From contig MGTT01000016.1 in the NCBI GenBank assembly GCA_001799575.1, forward strand, positions 124,001-188,000: a stretch of DNA of 64,000 bases. Reading direction: 5' to 3'. The DNA comes from Elusimicrobia bacterium GWA2_56_46. GTDB taxonomy: Bacteria > Elusimicrobiota > Elusimicrobia > Elusimicrobiales > UBA9959. Under the pieces are notes generated by a model. The model saw only the letters and a program-made list of their open reading frames with translations, was not told the DNA's origin and did not search any database. The position numbers were made by a program, and so were the translations under genes. Shown in pieces: positions 1 to 7,951 of the stretch; positions within the stretch are counted from its first letter, which is position 1; every line of letters starts with the position of its first letter.

Positions 1-2
1 AT

Positions 3-65
3 ATCGCGGCCGCTTACGGCATCAGCGATCCGGCCTCCGTTACCCGGCTGCTCAAAATCCTCTGA
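3..65 (+). CDS. 3' end of an upstream gene (partial, product unknown)
   Basis: An open frame enters from the left edge and stops at TGA (63-65). It gives the tail IAAAYGISDPASVTRLLKIL. Base composition and codon use match the genes that follow. It precedes the glucan genes on the same strand, so it may belong to the same metabolic group, but twenty residues are too few to assign a family. It is absent from the ORF track because its start lies outside the window. Confidence 0.5.
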   Translation: MAAAYGISDPASVTRLLKIL

Positions 66-125
66 GGATTCCGGATTGAAGATTCCGGTTCCTCTTCCAC
101 TCCGGAATCTTGAATTTTGAATAGT
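66..125. repeat. Degenerate 7-bp repeat array with a 10-bp hairpin (GGATTNN class)
   Basis: Directly after the stop codon come GGATTCC, GGATTGA and AGATTCC. After a 13-nt gap the same class of words recurs on the other strand. The result is a 10-bp inverted repeat, AAGATTCCGG (79-88) with CCGGAATCTT (102-111). It could act as a transcription terminator for the partial gene. The same class of words occurs at 7917-7951. Confidence 0.7.
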
Positions 126-232
126 TTTTTGATTGCCTGTCTGCCCGGAAATTTGTTACACTTTTTGTGGTATGGGGGTTATGGGGGATATAGCCAGTTC
201 TTGCGCTTTTTATCGGGCCTTGCCGGAAGATT

Positions 233-240
233 GATATAGT
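233..240 (+). promoter_or_regulatory. Probable extended -10 promoter for the DUF4912-branching enzyme operon
   Basis: TGATATAGT matches an extended -10 element (TG-n-TATAAT) and lies about 65 nt before the ATG at 304. No good -35 is seen at 17 nt. The leader ends in a clear Shine-Dalgarno (AAGGAG) just before the start codon. Confidence 0.4.
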
Positions 241-303
241 CCGCGGCAACGGTTTTCATCACGGATACGACCTCCCTGCGCCACGAAAGCTAAGGAGAAA
301 AAA

Positions 304-1167
304 ATGACTTCATCAGGGCAATTGGATAATAAGGACAAACAGCCGGATTCCGACTATAAATCCTTGCCGGAATCCTATGGCAGCACTGAGGCGGCTTTGC
401 TGCCGCGCGATCCCAACTGGATGTTCATTTATTGGGAAATAACCGACAACGCAAAAGCCAAAATATCCCGCGAATACGGCCACGATGTTTTTGAAAAGTC
501 GCGCCACGTGCTGCGTGTTTACGACGCCGCCGCGACCGACGGGCGGGGACACGCCTATTTCGACATCCCCGTGATGATAGACGCCAAAAACTGGTATATA
601 AATGTGCAGGAGGGCGGAAAGGCTTATTATTGCGAGGTCGGTCTTATACTGCCGAACGGACGCTTTATAGCCCTGGTCAGGACAAATACCGTACATCTGC
701 CGGTTGGCCGGGTTTCCGATGTCACGGACGAGAAGTGGATGTCCGTTTCCTCTGACTTCGACAAGCTTCTGCAGATCTCCGGCGTGGAGTATATCGGCAA
801 AGGTTCGGGCGAGGTGGCCAAATCGCTCGCCCAGCGCTGGGAGATGCTGCGTTCCGTGTTCTCCAGGGCCGCGTCCTGGGGGGTCAGTTCGCTTTCTTCC
901 CATTCCCTGCAAAAGCCCGCGGCGGGGAAGAAATTCTGGCTGGTGGCCGATTGCGAACTTATCCTGTACGGAGCCACGGAACCCGACGCCGCCGTTACCG
1001 TGGCCGGGCGCAAAGTGACTTTAAATCCGGACGGCACTTTCTCCATGCGCTTCGCGCTTCCGGACGGCAATATGGAACTGCCGATCAAGGCGGTATCCGG
1101 GGACGGAACTGATTCCCGTCAGATCGAGATCAAAGTGACAAGAGCGACAAGGAACGATGGAAAATAA
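304..1167 (+). CDS. DUF4912 domain protein
   Basis: This 287-residue soluble protein has a DUF4912 domain at about residues 20-135, with the characteristic block LLPRDPNWMFIYWEITD and a later YVEL/YCEVGL-like strand. A second beta-rich part near residues 210-280 looks Ig-like. DUF4912 proteins are often encoded beside GH57 branching enzymes and resemble carbohydrate-binding or Ig-like modules; their exact role is unknown. The next gene starts 11 bp before this stop codon, so the two are translationally coupled and probably co-expressed. AAGGAG lies 6 nt before the ATG, which supports this start. A role helping glucan synthesis is inferred from position only. Confidence 0.85.
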   Translation: MTSSGQLDNKDKQPDSDYKSLPESYGSTEAALLPRDPNWMFIYWEITDNAKAKISREYGHDVFEKSRHVLRVYDAAATDGRGHAYFDIPVMIDAKNWYINVQEGGKAYYCEVGLILPNGRFIALVRTNTVHLPVGRVSDVTDEKWMSVSSDFDKLLQISGVEYIGKGSGEVAKSLAQRWEMLRSVFSRAASWGVSSLSSHSLQKPAAGKKFWLVADCELILYGATEPDAAVTVAGRKVTLNPDGTFSMRFALPDGNMELPIKAVSGDGTDSRQIEIKVTRATRNDGK

Positions 1168-2776
1168 AGAAAAAGGCTACTTCGCGCTGGTTCTGCACGC
1201 GCATCTGCCCTTCATCCGGCATCCCGAGCACGAGGATTTTCTGGAAGAAGACTGGTATTTTGAGGCGATGTGCGAAACGTATCTCCCGCTTCTGGACATC
1301 TATGAGCGGCTTACCGGTGAGAACACGGATTTCCGCGTCACCATGTCGCTGACTCCGCCTTTGTGCAACATGATGTCCGACGACCTCCTGCGCGAGCGCT
1401 TCCGCCGTTATTACGGCAAGCGCCTGGAGCTGGCGGAAAAGGAAGTGTTCCGCAACCGCAATACCCCGTTCGAGAAAGTGGCCAAAATGTACGAGCGGAA
1501 GTTCCGCCGCATCCGCGAGCTCTACGAGGATTATTACCACGGCAATATCCTGGAAGGTTTCAAAAAATTCCAGGACATGGGCAAGCTTGAGATCATTACC
1601 TGCGGCGCCACGCACGGCTTCCTGCCGCTGGAAATAAGAAAAGAGGCGGTTTACGCCCAGATAAAAACGGCGGCCGACGATTACCGGTTCCGTTTCGGCC
1701 GCAGCCCAAGGGGCATCTGGCTGGCGGAATGCGCTTATAATCCGGGGGACGAAGTTTATCTGAAAGCCAACGGCATCAGGTATTTTTTCCTCGAAACCCA
1801 CGGCATAATTTACGGCAGTCCCCGGCCCCGCTACGGCGTTTATGCCCCGGTCTACTGCCCCTCCGGCGTCGCCGCGTTCAGCCGCGACATGGAATCCGCG
1901 CACCAGGTGTGGAGCGCGGAGATCGGCTATCCGGGCGACCACCGCTACCGCGAGTTTTACCGCGACCTCGGTTACGACCTGGAATACGATTACGTAAAGC
2001 CCTACCTTCACCAGGACGGCGTCCGCCGAAACGTCGGCATGAAATATTACAAGATCACCGGAAAAGTGGGGTTGAACGAGAAAGCCCCATACGATCCGGA
2101 CGAGGCGCGTGAAGTGGCCGCCGGCCACGCCGGCAATTTCCTGTTCAACCGCGAGCGCCAGATAGAGCATCTGCACGGTTTTCTGGGGAGAAAACCCATC
2201 GTGGTTTCAATGTACGACGCCGAGCTTTACGGCCACTGGTGGTACGAGGGTCCCGATTTCCTGGAATACCTGTTCAAAAAACTGCATTACGACCAGAAGA
2301 CGGTCAGTATGATCACGCCCAGCGAATACCTGGCCAAACATCCCGACAATCAGATGATCCAGCCTTCCATGTCCTCATGGGGCGACAAGGGGTATAACGA
2401 GGTCTGGCTCAACGCTTCCAACGACTGGATGTACCGGCACCTGCATAAGGCGGTGGAGCGTATGGTGGATATGGCCAATCGCTTTCCCGACGCGGACGGT
2501 CTGCTCAAAAGGGCGCTCAATCAGTGCGCCAGGGAACTGCTGCTGGGGATGTCGTCCGACTGGGCGTTCCTGATGACGGTGGGCACCGCCAAGACCTATT
2601 CTACCAAGCGCTTCATAGAGCACACGAACCGCTTTATCGGGCTTTATGAGCAGATCATGGGCAATCGCATCGAGGAAAAGTATCTAGCCGATCTGGAATG
2701 GCGCGATAATATCTTCAGCCGCGTGGATTACAAAGTGTTCTCCACCGCCGCCCAGGAACGAGCCGCCCGCGGCTAG
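1157..2776 (+). CDS. GH57 1,4-alpha-glucan branching enzyme
   Basis: This protein transfers alpha-1,4-glucan segments to 6-positions, making the branches of glycogen in the cytoplasm. It has 539 residues, the normal size for GH57 branching enzymes. The N-terminal strand FALVLHAHLPFIRHPE is the GH57 signature. The expected nucleophile is Glu191 in GIWLAECAYNPG and the acid/base is Asp354 in YDAELYGHWW, the same spacing as in characterised members. The C-terminal part holds the family's helical domain, including WLNASNDWMYRHLHKA. It overlaps the DUF4912 gene by 11 bp and is followed by a strong convergent terminator. No signal peptide is present. The family assignment is very secure. Confidence 0.95.
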   Translation: MENKEKGYFALVLHAHLPFIRHPEHEDFLEEDWYFEAMCETYLPLLDIYERLTGENTDFRVTMSLTPPLCNMMSDDLLRERFRRYYGKRLELAEKEVFRNRNTPFEKVAKMYERKFRRIRELYEDYYHGNILEGFKKFQDMGKLEIITCGATHGFLPLEIRKEAVYAQIKTAADDYRFRFGRSPRGIWLAECAYNPGDEVYLKANGIRYFFLETHGIIYGSPRPRYGVYAPVYCPSGVAAFSRDMESAHQVWSAEIGYPGDHRYREFYRDLGYDLEYDYVKPYLHQDGVRRNVGMKYYKITGKVGLNEKAPYDPDEAREVAAGHAGNFLFNRERQIEHLHGFLGRKPIVVSMYDAELYGHWWYEGPDFLEYLFKKLHYDQKTVSMITPSEYLAKHPDNQMIQPSMSSWGDKGYNEVWLNASNDWMYRHLHKAVERMVDMANRFPDADGLLKRALNQCARELLLGMSSDWAFLMTVGTAKTYSTKRFIEHTNRFIGLYEQIMGNRIEEKYLADLEWRDNIFSRVDYKVFSTAAQERAARG

Positions 2777-2789
2777 AAAACGGCGGGCA

Positions 2790-2900
2790 GTAAAGCGTAA
2801 AGAGTGTAAAATTAAAAACGGTGATAGGGAAAAAGTCCTATCACCGTTTTTAATTTTATTCGCGAACTCTTCACACTTTATATTTTACCCTTTACGGCTT
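2790..2900. repeat. Two opposed 7-bp repeat arrays flanking the terminator
   Basis: On the left are GTAAAGC, GTAAAGA and GTGTAAA (2790-2810). On the right are ACTCTTC, ACACTTT, ATATTTT, ACCCTTT and ACGGCTT (2866-2900). The right array contains the stop codon of the minus-strand gene and encodes its last residues. Confidence 0.65.
2808..2857. terminator. Bidirectional terminator, perfect 21-bp inverted repeat
   Basis: Arms at 2808-2828 and 2837-2857 are perfectly complementary with an 8-nt loop. The outer arm is AAAATTAAAAA on the left and its complement (T-rich) on the right, so RNA from either strand ends in a U-rich tract. It lies between the convergent branching enzyme and DUF3536 genes. 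Mirror-image 7-bp repeat arrays flank it. Confidence 0.85.
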
Positions 2901-5416
2901 GCCGTGGCGGCAAGCTGGTCGAGTTTCAGGGAAAAGCGCTCTATTATAATGTCGGAGTGGTCGTAGAGAACCTTTATTTGAGCGGCGTACGGCGCCCAGC
3001 GCGCGGGTTCGGTTCCGACCTGTTCGAACAGCTCGTGCAGGCCGTTCTGAAGATGAAAGAACGCGTCCTGTAGATTCAGATAACGCGCCGCCTTGAGCAG
3101 TTTCAGAAGATCCGAGAGATTTTCGTAGGACGGGGCGGACAAGGCTTTCTGCACCGCGGCCAGCGCGCAGTCGGCGGCCTTTAGCGGGGGGACGGGGAAG
3201 CGCACCGTCAGCCGGCGGCGTCTGAGCGTTTCGGCCTGGGTGTAGATCAGATCCAGCAGTTCCGGATCGCGCGATAGGGAAAGTTCGTCGAAAAGTATCT
3301 CAAAAACCTCCGCGGCGTAAATTTCTATCTCATACTTTATATCGCTGAACGCCGAGAGATCTATCTTGGGGTTTTTTTCGAAGATATAGAGGTAGTCGCG
3401 CATTATTTTCAAAAGCTGGCCGCGGTTCTTATGGCGAACCGAGCGGATGAAGCCTTTTATGACCGCCGATTTCCCTTCGGGAGAAAGATCCTCGAAAGTA
3501 ACGCAGACCGCGCCCATGGCCGAGGCGCCGGCGCGCAGCGCGGGCATATCCGGAGCCCGGGCCGCCCGTCTGAATCCTTCCAGGTTTTCCCGCGTCGAGA
3601 GCCAGATGACCGGCAATTCCGAATCCTGCCGCGCGTAGAGGAACGAAAACGATCTGGTTTCAAGGTTCAGACGGTTCTCCGTCAGCAGTTCGCCTACGGC
3701 GGTTTCCAGCCCGTCCCGGGCGGCGGTTTCCTCTCCGGACAGCGTGTAGCTGATGCAGGCATGACCGGAGAGCGAAAGATCCCTCGCCGTTTCCGCTGAG
3801 ACCGCGGCCAAAGGGCGCCGCAGGCCGAAAAGGAATTTCTCAATAAGGCGGAAAGCCGCCAGAGTTTCCGTGGTCTGAGCCGAAAGGCGTGCGGAATCTT
3901 CGTAAACTTTGCGGCCGTTCCCAAGAGCCGCGTGATTGGAATGAGCAAGTTCCAGGGTGTCCAGGAAGCTTTTTTCTATATCCTTATTAAACCCCAGTTC
4001 ACCCAGAAGCGAGATAGCTTTGGCCGCGTATTTAAGGTTCTGCACCGGCTCGATCCTGGAGATATCCGAGAAGAACCAGCCGCAGCTGGTGAACATGAAG
4101 TTTACATGCTTCTGGAGCTCCAGGAGTTTCAGCGCTCTGGTCTTTTCCGCGGGGGAAAGGGTTCTGGAGGCGTGCTCCGCCAGGAAAGCCTCGACTTCCG
4201 GCCCGGAGGCGGCGGAAAAAAGGTCCGCATATTCGTTCCTGGCCAGCCAGATATCTTTCAGCAGGCTCCGGGCTTCCGTTTCGTAAACCTCGGCCGCCGT
4301 ATCCCGGAGCTGGTTCAGCGCGGCCCTGAACGGCAGCCTCCAGACCGTCCGGCCTCCGCTTTCGCTGCCGCAGTCGCAGCCTCCTTTCCAGCGGCGTACG
4401 CCGTGGGAGCAGCTCCAGGCGGTGCCGTCCCCGTCCGGGCCTTTTTTTATCTCCGCCTCGTACGCCGGCGGGTGCGAGTCCAGATAGGAGGAAAAATTAA
4501 TGGTTTCTATGCCGTGATTTTTCAATTCATGGCGGAAAGCGTGGGCCAGCGTCATATCCGCGAATTTGTGATGGTGGCCGAAAGTCTCGCCGTCCACCGC
4601 CAGGCTCAGGAGCTGGTCGTGCGCCGCGCCGTGCTCGAAGCCCGCGGCCAGGCGCGCGGCCAGATTCTCGGAATTCTTAAGCGCGCCCTCGAAGGCCAGG
4701 GCCTTGGAGAGCGGTCCGTCGTAGAAGAAAAGGGCTAGGCTGCGCCCTTTTATGGGTTCGCCGGCGGGGGTGCGGTCTAACCAGACATACGGCCGCCTGG
4801 TCTCGAAATGTCCTGTGGAAACGTCTGTCCACTTTTCCGAATCCAGCGGCCGTATCTTTTCCGCCTGGTAGGGCGACAGAATGGCGTAGCGCAGCCCCTG
4901 ATCCACCAGCACGCGCAGGGTGTTTTCATCGGCCGCGGTTTCCGGCAGCCACATGGCCTCGGCCCGGAACCCGAACCGGCGCTCGAAATCGGCCAGGCCC
5001 CATAGCACCTGGGTCAGGCGGTCGTTGAACGAGGCCAGCGGCAGGATGGTGTGGTTATAGGCCTGGGCTATGGCGTTGGAGTGACCGTGTTCCGCCCTGG
5101 TTTCGGCCGCGGTTCCGATGATCTTGGCGTAATAGGCGGGATAGCGTTTTTCCAGCCAGGAAAGAAGCGTGGGGCCGAAGTTGAAATTCAGGTATTTGTA
5201 ATTGTTAACCAGCTCCACGGCGCGGCCCATCTGGTCGTTTATCCGGGCGTAGGCGTTGGGGATATAGCATTCCCGGGCGATACGCTCATTCCAGTCATTA
5301 TAGGGGAAAGCCGAATCCTGGGGGGCGATCTCGCCCGTCCAGGGGTTCTCCCTGGGCGGCTGGTAAAAATGGGCGTGAATGGCCAGGTATTTCCGCCCAG
5401 GATGTTTTTTTTCCAT
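2885..5416 (-). CDS. GH57 / DUF3536 family glycoside hydrolase
   Basis: This 843-residue protein begins with the GH57-like strand KYLAIHAHFYQPPRENPWTGE and contains AMWLPETAADENTLRVL, where the Glu matches the GH57 nucleophile position. The second half is the DUF3536 region, mostly helical (for example FGHHHKFADMTLAHAFRHEL in the middle and the leucine-rich C-terminus). Such proteins are annotated as alpha-amylase/alpha-mannosidase-like; a glucan substrate is likely given the convergent branching enzyme, but none is proven. There is no signal peptide. The start sits right after the palindrome AAAGGTAACAGGTACCTTT, whose AGGT may serve as a weak ribosome-binding site. The last residues and stop codon are made by a 7-bp repeat array. 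Confidence 0.85.
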   Translation of the reverse strand: MEKKHPGRKYLAIHAHFYQPPRENPWTGEIAPQDSAFPYNDWNERIARECYIPNAYARINDQMGRAVELVNNYKYLNFNFGPTLLSWLEKRYPAYYAKIIGTAAETRAEHGHSNAIAQAYNHTILPLASFNDRLTQVLWGLADFERRFGFRAEAMWLPETAADENTLRVLVDQGLRYAILSPYQAEKIRPLDSEKWTDVSTGHFETRRPYVWLDRTPAGEPIKGRSLALFFYDGPLSKALAFEGALKNSENLAARLAAGFEHGAAHDQLLSLAVDGETFGHHHKFADMTLAHAFRHELKNHGIETINFSSYLDSHPPAYEAEIKKGPDGDGTAWSCSHGVRRWKGGCDCGSESGGRTVWRLPFRAALNQLRDTAAEVYETEARSLLKDIWLARNEYADLFSAASGPEVEAFLAEHASRTLSPAEKTRALKLLELQKHVNFMFTSCGWFFSDISRIEPVQNLKYAAKAISLLGELGFNKDIEKSFLDTLELAHSNHAALGNGRKVYEDSARLSAQTTETLAAFRLIEKFLFGLRRPLAAVSAETARDLSLSGHACISYTLSGEETAARDGLETAVGELLTENRLNLETRSFSFLYARQDSELPVIWLSTRENLEGFRRAARAPDMPALRAGASAMGAVCVTFEDLSPEGKSAVIKGFIRSVRHKNRGQLLKIMRDYLYIFEKNPKIDLSAFSDIKYEIEIYAAEVFEILFDELSLSRDPELLDLIYTQAETLRRRRLTVRFPVPPLKAADCALAAVQKALSAPSYENLSDLLKLLKAARYLNLQDAFFHLQNGLHELFEQVGTEPARWAPYAAQIKVLYDHSDIIIERFSLKLDQLAATASRKG

Positions 5417-5435
5417 AAAGGTACCTGTTACCTTT
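5417..5435. repeat. Palindromic repeat, AAAGGT..ACCTTT family
   Basis: AAAGGTACCTGTTACCTTT is a near-perfect palindrome directly upstream of the DUF3536 start codon. Its reverse complement differs by one base from the copy at 61941-61959. Related, longer palindromes occur at 5807-5857 and 15799-15833. Confidence 0.7.
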
Positions 5436-5447
5436 GGGGGGGCTTTT

Positions 5448-5789
5448 TTAGCCAGGCTTTTTTACTTTGTAGCCCAGGCTTTTGAGTTCGATTTCCACCT
5501 GATCCAGATGATCGCCCTGGAGCTCCAGCGCTCCCATCTTGACCGTGCCGCCCACGCCCAGCCTTTTCTTGAATTTTTTCAGCAGCTCTTCTTTTCCGGC
5601 CGGGTGCAGCCGCAGCTTTTCGATTATAGTCATGCCGCTGCCCTTATGGCCCCGGCGGAAAGAGACGCGCACGGGTTCCGCTTGTTTCGGCTTGGCTCCC
5701 GCCGGAGCGCAGACGCATGGACTTCCGCCGCACGCCGGGCACGGCGGTTTCCAGGCGGGGTCGGTGGAGTAGACGATCCGGTCGGGCAT
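5448..5789 (-). CDS. SUI1/eIF1-like translation initiation factor (YciH family)
   Basis: This 113-residue protein has a C-terminal SUI1 fold from about residue 38, with VRVSFRRGHKGSGMTIIEKL and LGVGGTVKMGALELQGDHLDQVEIELKSLGYKVKK, both diagnostic of the bacterial YciH/eIF1 family. The N-terminus carries CPACGGSPCVCAP, a cysteine cluster that may bind zinc, as in some archaeal and bacterial relatives. These proteins bind the small ribosomal subunit and tune start-codon selection; the role in bacteria is modest and not fully known. It lies 31 bp upstream (in transcription order) of the DUF3536 gene. No strong Shine-Dalgarno is visible before the ATG. Confidence 0.9.
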   Translation of the reverse strand: MPDRIVYSTDPAWKPPCPACGGSPCVCAPAGAKPKQAEPVRVSFRRGHKGSGMTIIEKLRLHPAGKEELLKKFKKRLGVGGTVKMGALELQGDHLDQVEIELKSLGYKVKKPG

Positions 5790-5806
5790 CTAAGACCAAT
5801 TATAGC

Positions 5807-5857
5807 AAAAAGGAGCCAGCCTCCTTTTGGGGGTCAAAAGGAGGCTGGCTCCTTTTT
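5807..5857. repeat. Perfect 23-bp inverted repeat (AAAAAGGAGCC..GGCTCCTTTTT)
   Basis: The arms 5807-5829 and 5835-5857 match perfectly around a 5-nt loop. Each arm is itself a near-palindrome (AAAAGGAG..CTCCTTTT). It could end transcription coming from the right, but its relatives elsewhere suggest a dispersed repeat. The right arm overlaps the 3' end of the next gene. Confidence 0.85.
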
Positions 5858-6604
5858 GATTGTGAGCAGCCAGACGAGTTCCTTTTCGTAGGCTTCGGGC
5901 GAGGGGGATTTGAGTAATGTGAGCGGCTCGTTTTTCAGCAGGGCTTCCAGGAAGCGGTTTTTTGCGGTTCCGAAAGCGCGGGCGGACAGTTCGTCCAGCA
6001 GGACGCGGAAGTTTTCAAGGCTGGATAAGGTTTTCAGCGGGCCCAGACCGGAATAATCCTGTCCGTCGCAGTCGAGACTTAAACGGAGCGGCGCCGGTCC
6101 GCCGATAATGATATCGGCGGTGAAGACGGTTTCTTTCGCGGAGGGGGGCGTCGGCAGAGGCGGGATGGACGGGAAATAGCGGGCCCGCAGGGAATTTATG
6201 AGTCCGGCTTCCAGCGCGGACGTGTCTTTAGGCGGTATTTCTACGTCATAGGCGCGGGCGGTGAGCGCGCGGACGGTTTTGGCGGGTATATGGTCTTTTA
6301 AGACGCCCGAGGTAAAATAAAAACCTTCCGTCTTAGGTTCTATTTTAGATACGGGCAGCGGCGGGGGCGGGTTTCTGAGATCCTTGTGCGACAGAAGCAG
6401 GGTTTCGAAGCCATAAGCCGAGGCCCGGAGATTGAAAGCCGAAGCTTTGGCGAGCGACGCGTTCTCCAGCAGGAATCCGGGGCTTCTCCGGAACGCCGCG
6501 GCCGCTTCATCGCGGCTTATACAGCGCTCCTGGGCCAGGAAGCCGAACGTTTTTTCCCTGGAATAAGCCGGATCTTTATGGAGGACGCAGTAAAGTTCAA
6601 CCAT
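5834..6604 (-). CDS. Hypothetical protein, 256 aa, translationally coupled to the desulfidase-like gene
   Basis: I do not recognise a family. The first 90 residues (MVELYCVLHKDPAYSREKTFGFLAQE, RCISRDEAAAAFRRSPGFLLENAS) look like a small domain that handles or modifies a ligand. The middle contains proline-rich linkers (NPPPPLPVSK, PSIPPLPTPPS), and there is no signal peptide or membrane segment. Its ATG overlaps the stop codon of the upstream gene by 8 bp, so both are made from one mRNA. The last six residues, KEPASF, and the stop codon come from the right arm of the 5807-5857 palindrome. The natural C-terminus was therefore probably altered when that repeat arrived. Confidence 0.65.
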   Translation of the reverse strand: MVELYCVLHKDPAYSREKTFGFLAQERCISRDEAAAAFRRSPGFLLENASLAKASAFNLRASAYGFETLLLSHKDLRNPPPPLPVSKIEPKTEGFYFTSGVLKDHIPAKTVRALTARAYDVEIPPKDTSALEAGLINSLRARYFPSIPPLPTPPSAKETVFTADIIIGGPAPLRLSLDCDGQDYSGLGPLKTLSSLENFRVLLDELSARAFGTAKNRFLEALLKNEPLTLLKSPSPEAYEKELVWLLTIKKEPASF

Positions 6605-7910
6605 GACCCTTAGCCGCCATGATGTCCAGGATGATCCTGTCCACTTTGTCCATGCCGAATTTTGAAATGCGGGCGATATTCTTTATGGTCTCCTCTCCGG
6701 TGGCGCCTATGAAGCCTTCCAGTTCGGTTATCCCTTCCCCGTTCACCGCCATATAAGCCGCCCGGATGGCGGAGTCGGCCGAGGAGGCGACTTTAAGGGC
6801 GCAGCCGCTCTTGGCGCCGTCGCAGAGCATGCCGCCGATGTCGCTGATCACGGTGTTTACGGCGCGTCCGGCGGCTTTCAGATCCACGCCTTTCAACTGA
6901 TAGACGATGGCCACGGAGGCGCCGACGCCCGCGGCTACCGCGCAGCCGCAGATGGGGGCCAGTTCGCCGGTAAAAACTTTTATATAGGAGTTCACGAGAT
7001 GGGAAAGGGCGATGCTCTTTAAAACCCTGGGTTCCCTGATCCTGAACGCTTTGCCGACGAGGTAGGGCACCAATATGGCCACCACTCCCTGATTCCCGGA
7101 GCCGCCGCTGGACATCACTTTCACCGCGGCGCCGGCCATGCGCGCGTCGGTGGCGGCGGAAGTGGTCAGTTTGGCCGTGGAGAGAATGTCCTTTTTCAGG
7201 TATCCTTTTTTGATCAGATCCTGGATATAATAGCCGACTTTCTTCAGTTTAAGGCCTTCGCGCGAGGCCTTGAGATTGAATTCTATGCCTTGTTTTATGT
7301 AGGCCAGGTCGGCCGCGTCGGCTTTTTCAGCCTCCTTGAAAAGCCGCGAGAAATCGGCTTTCCTGAGGAGATTTTTGTAAGCGTCACGGCCGCTCTTCGC
7401 GCCGGCGCCTGAGGCGCCCGCGCGGGCGGCGACCGGCACCCCTCTGAACACGGTTTTGCCGTCCTTTTTAAGCAAAACTATATTGCCGTGTCCGCCGGAG
7501 AGAACGCAGACCGCCTTGTGACCGGCGGTTTTGAGACTAGCCTTTACATAAATACCCCGCCGCGAGTGATCCACGCTCAGTTTGATCCGGCCGCTCTTTA
7601 TGAGCGCTTTGGCCGCCCTGAGCGTTTCTGGAGTGACTTTCCGGAAGATTTCGGTTTTGAGGCCCGGCTCCCTTATCAGCGTTCCGAGCGCGGCCGCCAG
7701 GAGATTTCCTTTTTCGCCTTTGGTGTTGGGGAGGGCCACGGCGAGACCATTCTTGTAGATGCCCGGGTCGGTGCTTATTTCCGCTTTCAGGATCCGGCCG
7801 CGTCCCAGCAGCTCCGCCGCTGAGGCGGCGCAGAACGCGACGGCGACCGGCTCGGTGCAGCCCATGGCCGGGTTGACTTCGTATTTCAGGACTTCTTTTA
7901 GTAAGGACAT
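6597..7910 (-). CDS. UPF0597 / L-cysteine desulfidase-like protein
   Basis: This 437-residue protein matches the UPF0597 family, which includes archaeal L-cysteine desulfidase and E. coli YhaM. These enzymes split cysteine to sulfide, ammonia and pyruvate using a [4Fe-4S] cluster and are related to the alpha chain of L-serine dehydratase. Supporting motifs are EVNPAMGCTEPVAVAF near residue 15, PICGCAVAAGVGAS at about 310 and GGMLCDGAKSGCALKVASS at about 350, which provide the likely cluster cysteines. The length is normal. No good ribosome-binding site precedes the ATG; the 38 bp to the upstream gene hold a 7-bp repeat array. The substrate in this organism is an inference. Confidence 0.88.
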   Translation of the reverse strand: MSLLKEVLKYEVNPAMGCTEPVAVAFCAASAAELLGRGRILKAEISTDPGIYKNGLAVALPNTKGEKGNLLAAALGTLIREPGLKTEIFRKVTPETLRAAKALIKSGRIKLSVDHSRRGIYVKASLKTAGHKAVCVLSGGHGNIVLLKKDGKTVFRGVPVAARAGASGAGAKSGRDAYKNLLRKADFSRLFKEAEKADAADLAYIKQGIEFNLKASREGLKLKKVGYYIQDLIKKGYLKKDILSTAKLTTSAATDARMAGAAVKVMSSGGSGNQGVVAILVPYLVGKAFRIREPRVLKSIALSHLVNSYIKVFTGELAPICGCAVAAGVGASVAIVYQLKGVDLKAAGRAVNTVISDIGGMLCDGAKSGCALKVASSADSAIRAAYMAVNGEGITELEGFIGATGEETIKNIARISKFGMDKVDRIILDIMAAKGHG

Positions 7911-7916
7911 AGGGGG

Positions 7917-7951
7917 GGATTGAAGATTCAGGATTTAAGATTTAAAATTCA
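7917..7951. repeat. Five 7-bp repeats, GGATTNA class
   Basis: GGATTGA, AGATTCA, GGATTTA, AGATTTA and AAATTCA run without gaps between the MFS gene stop and the desulfidase-like gene start. The array supplies the TGA stop codon of the MFS gene. Confidence 0.8.
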
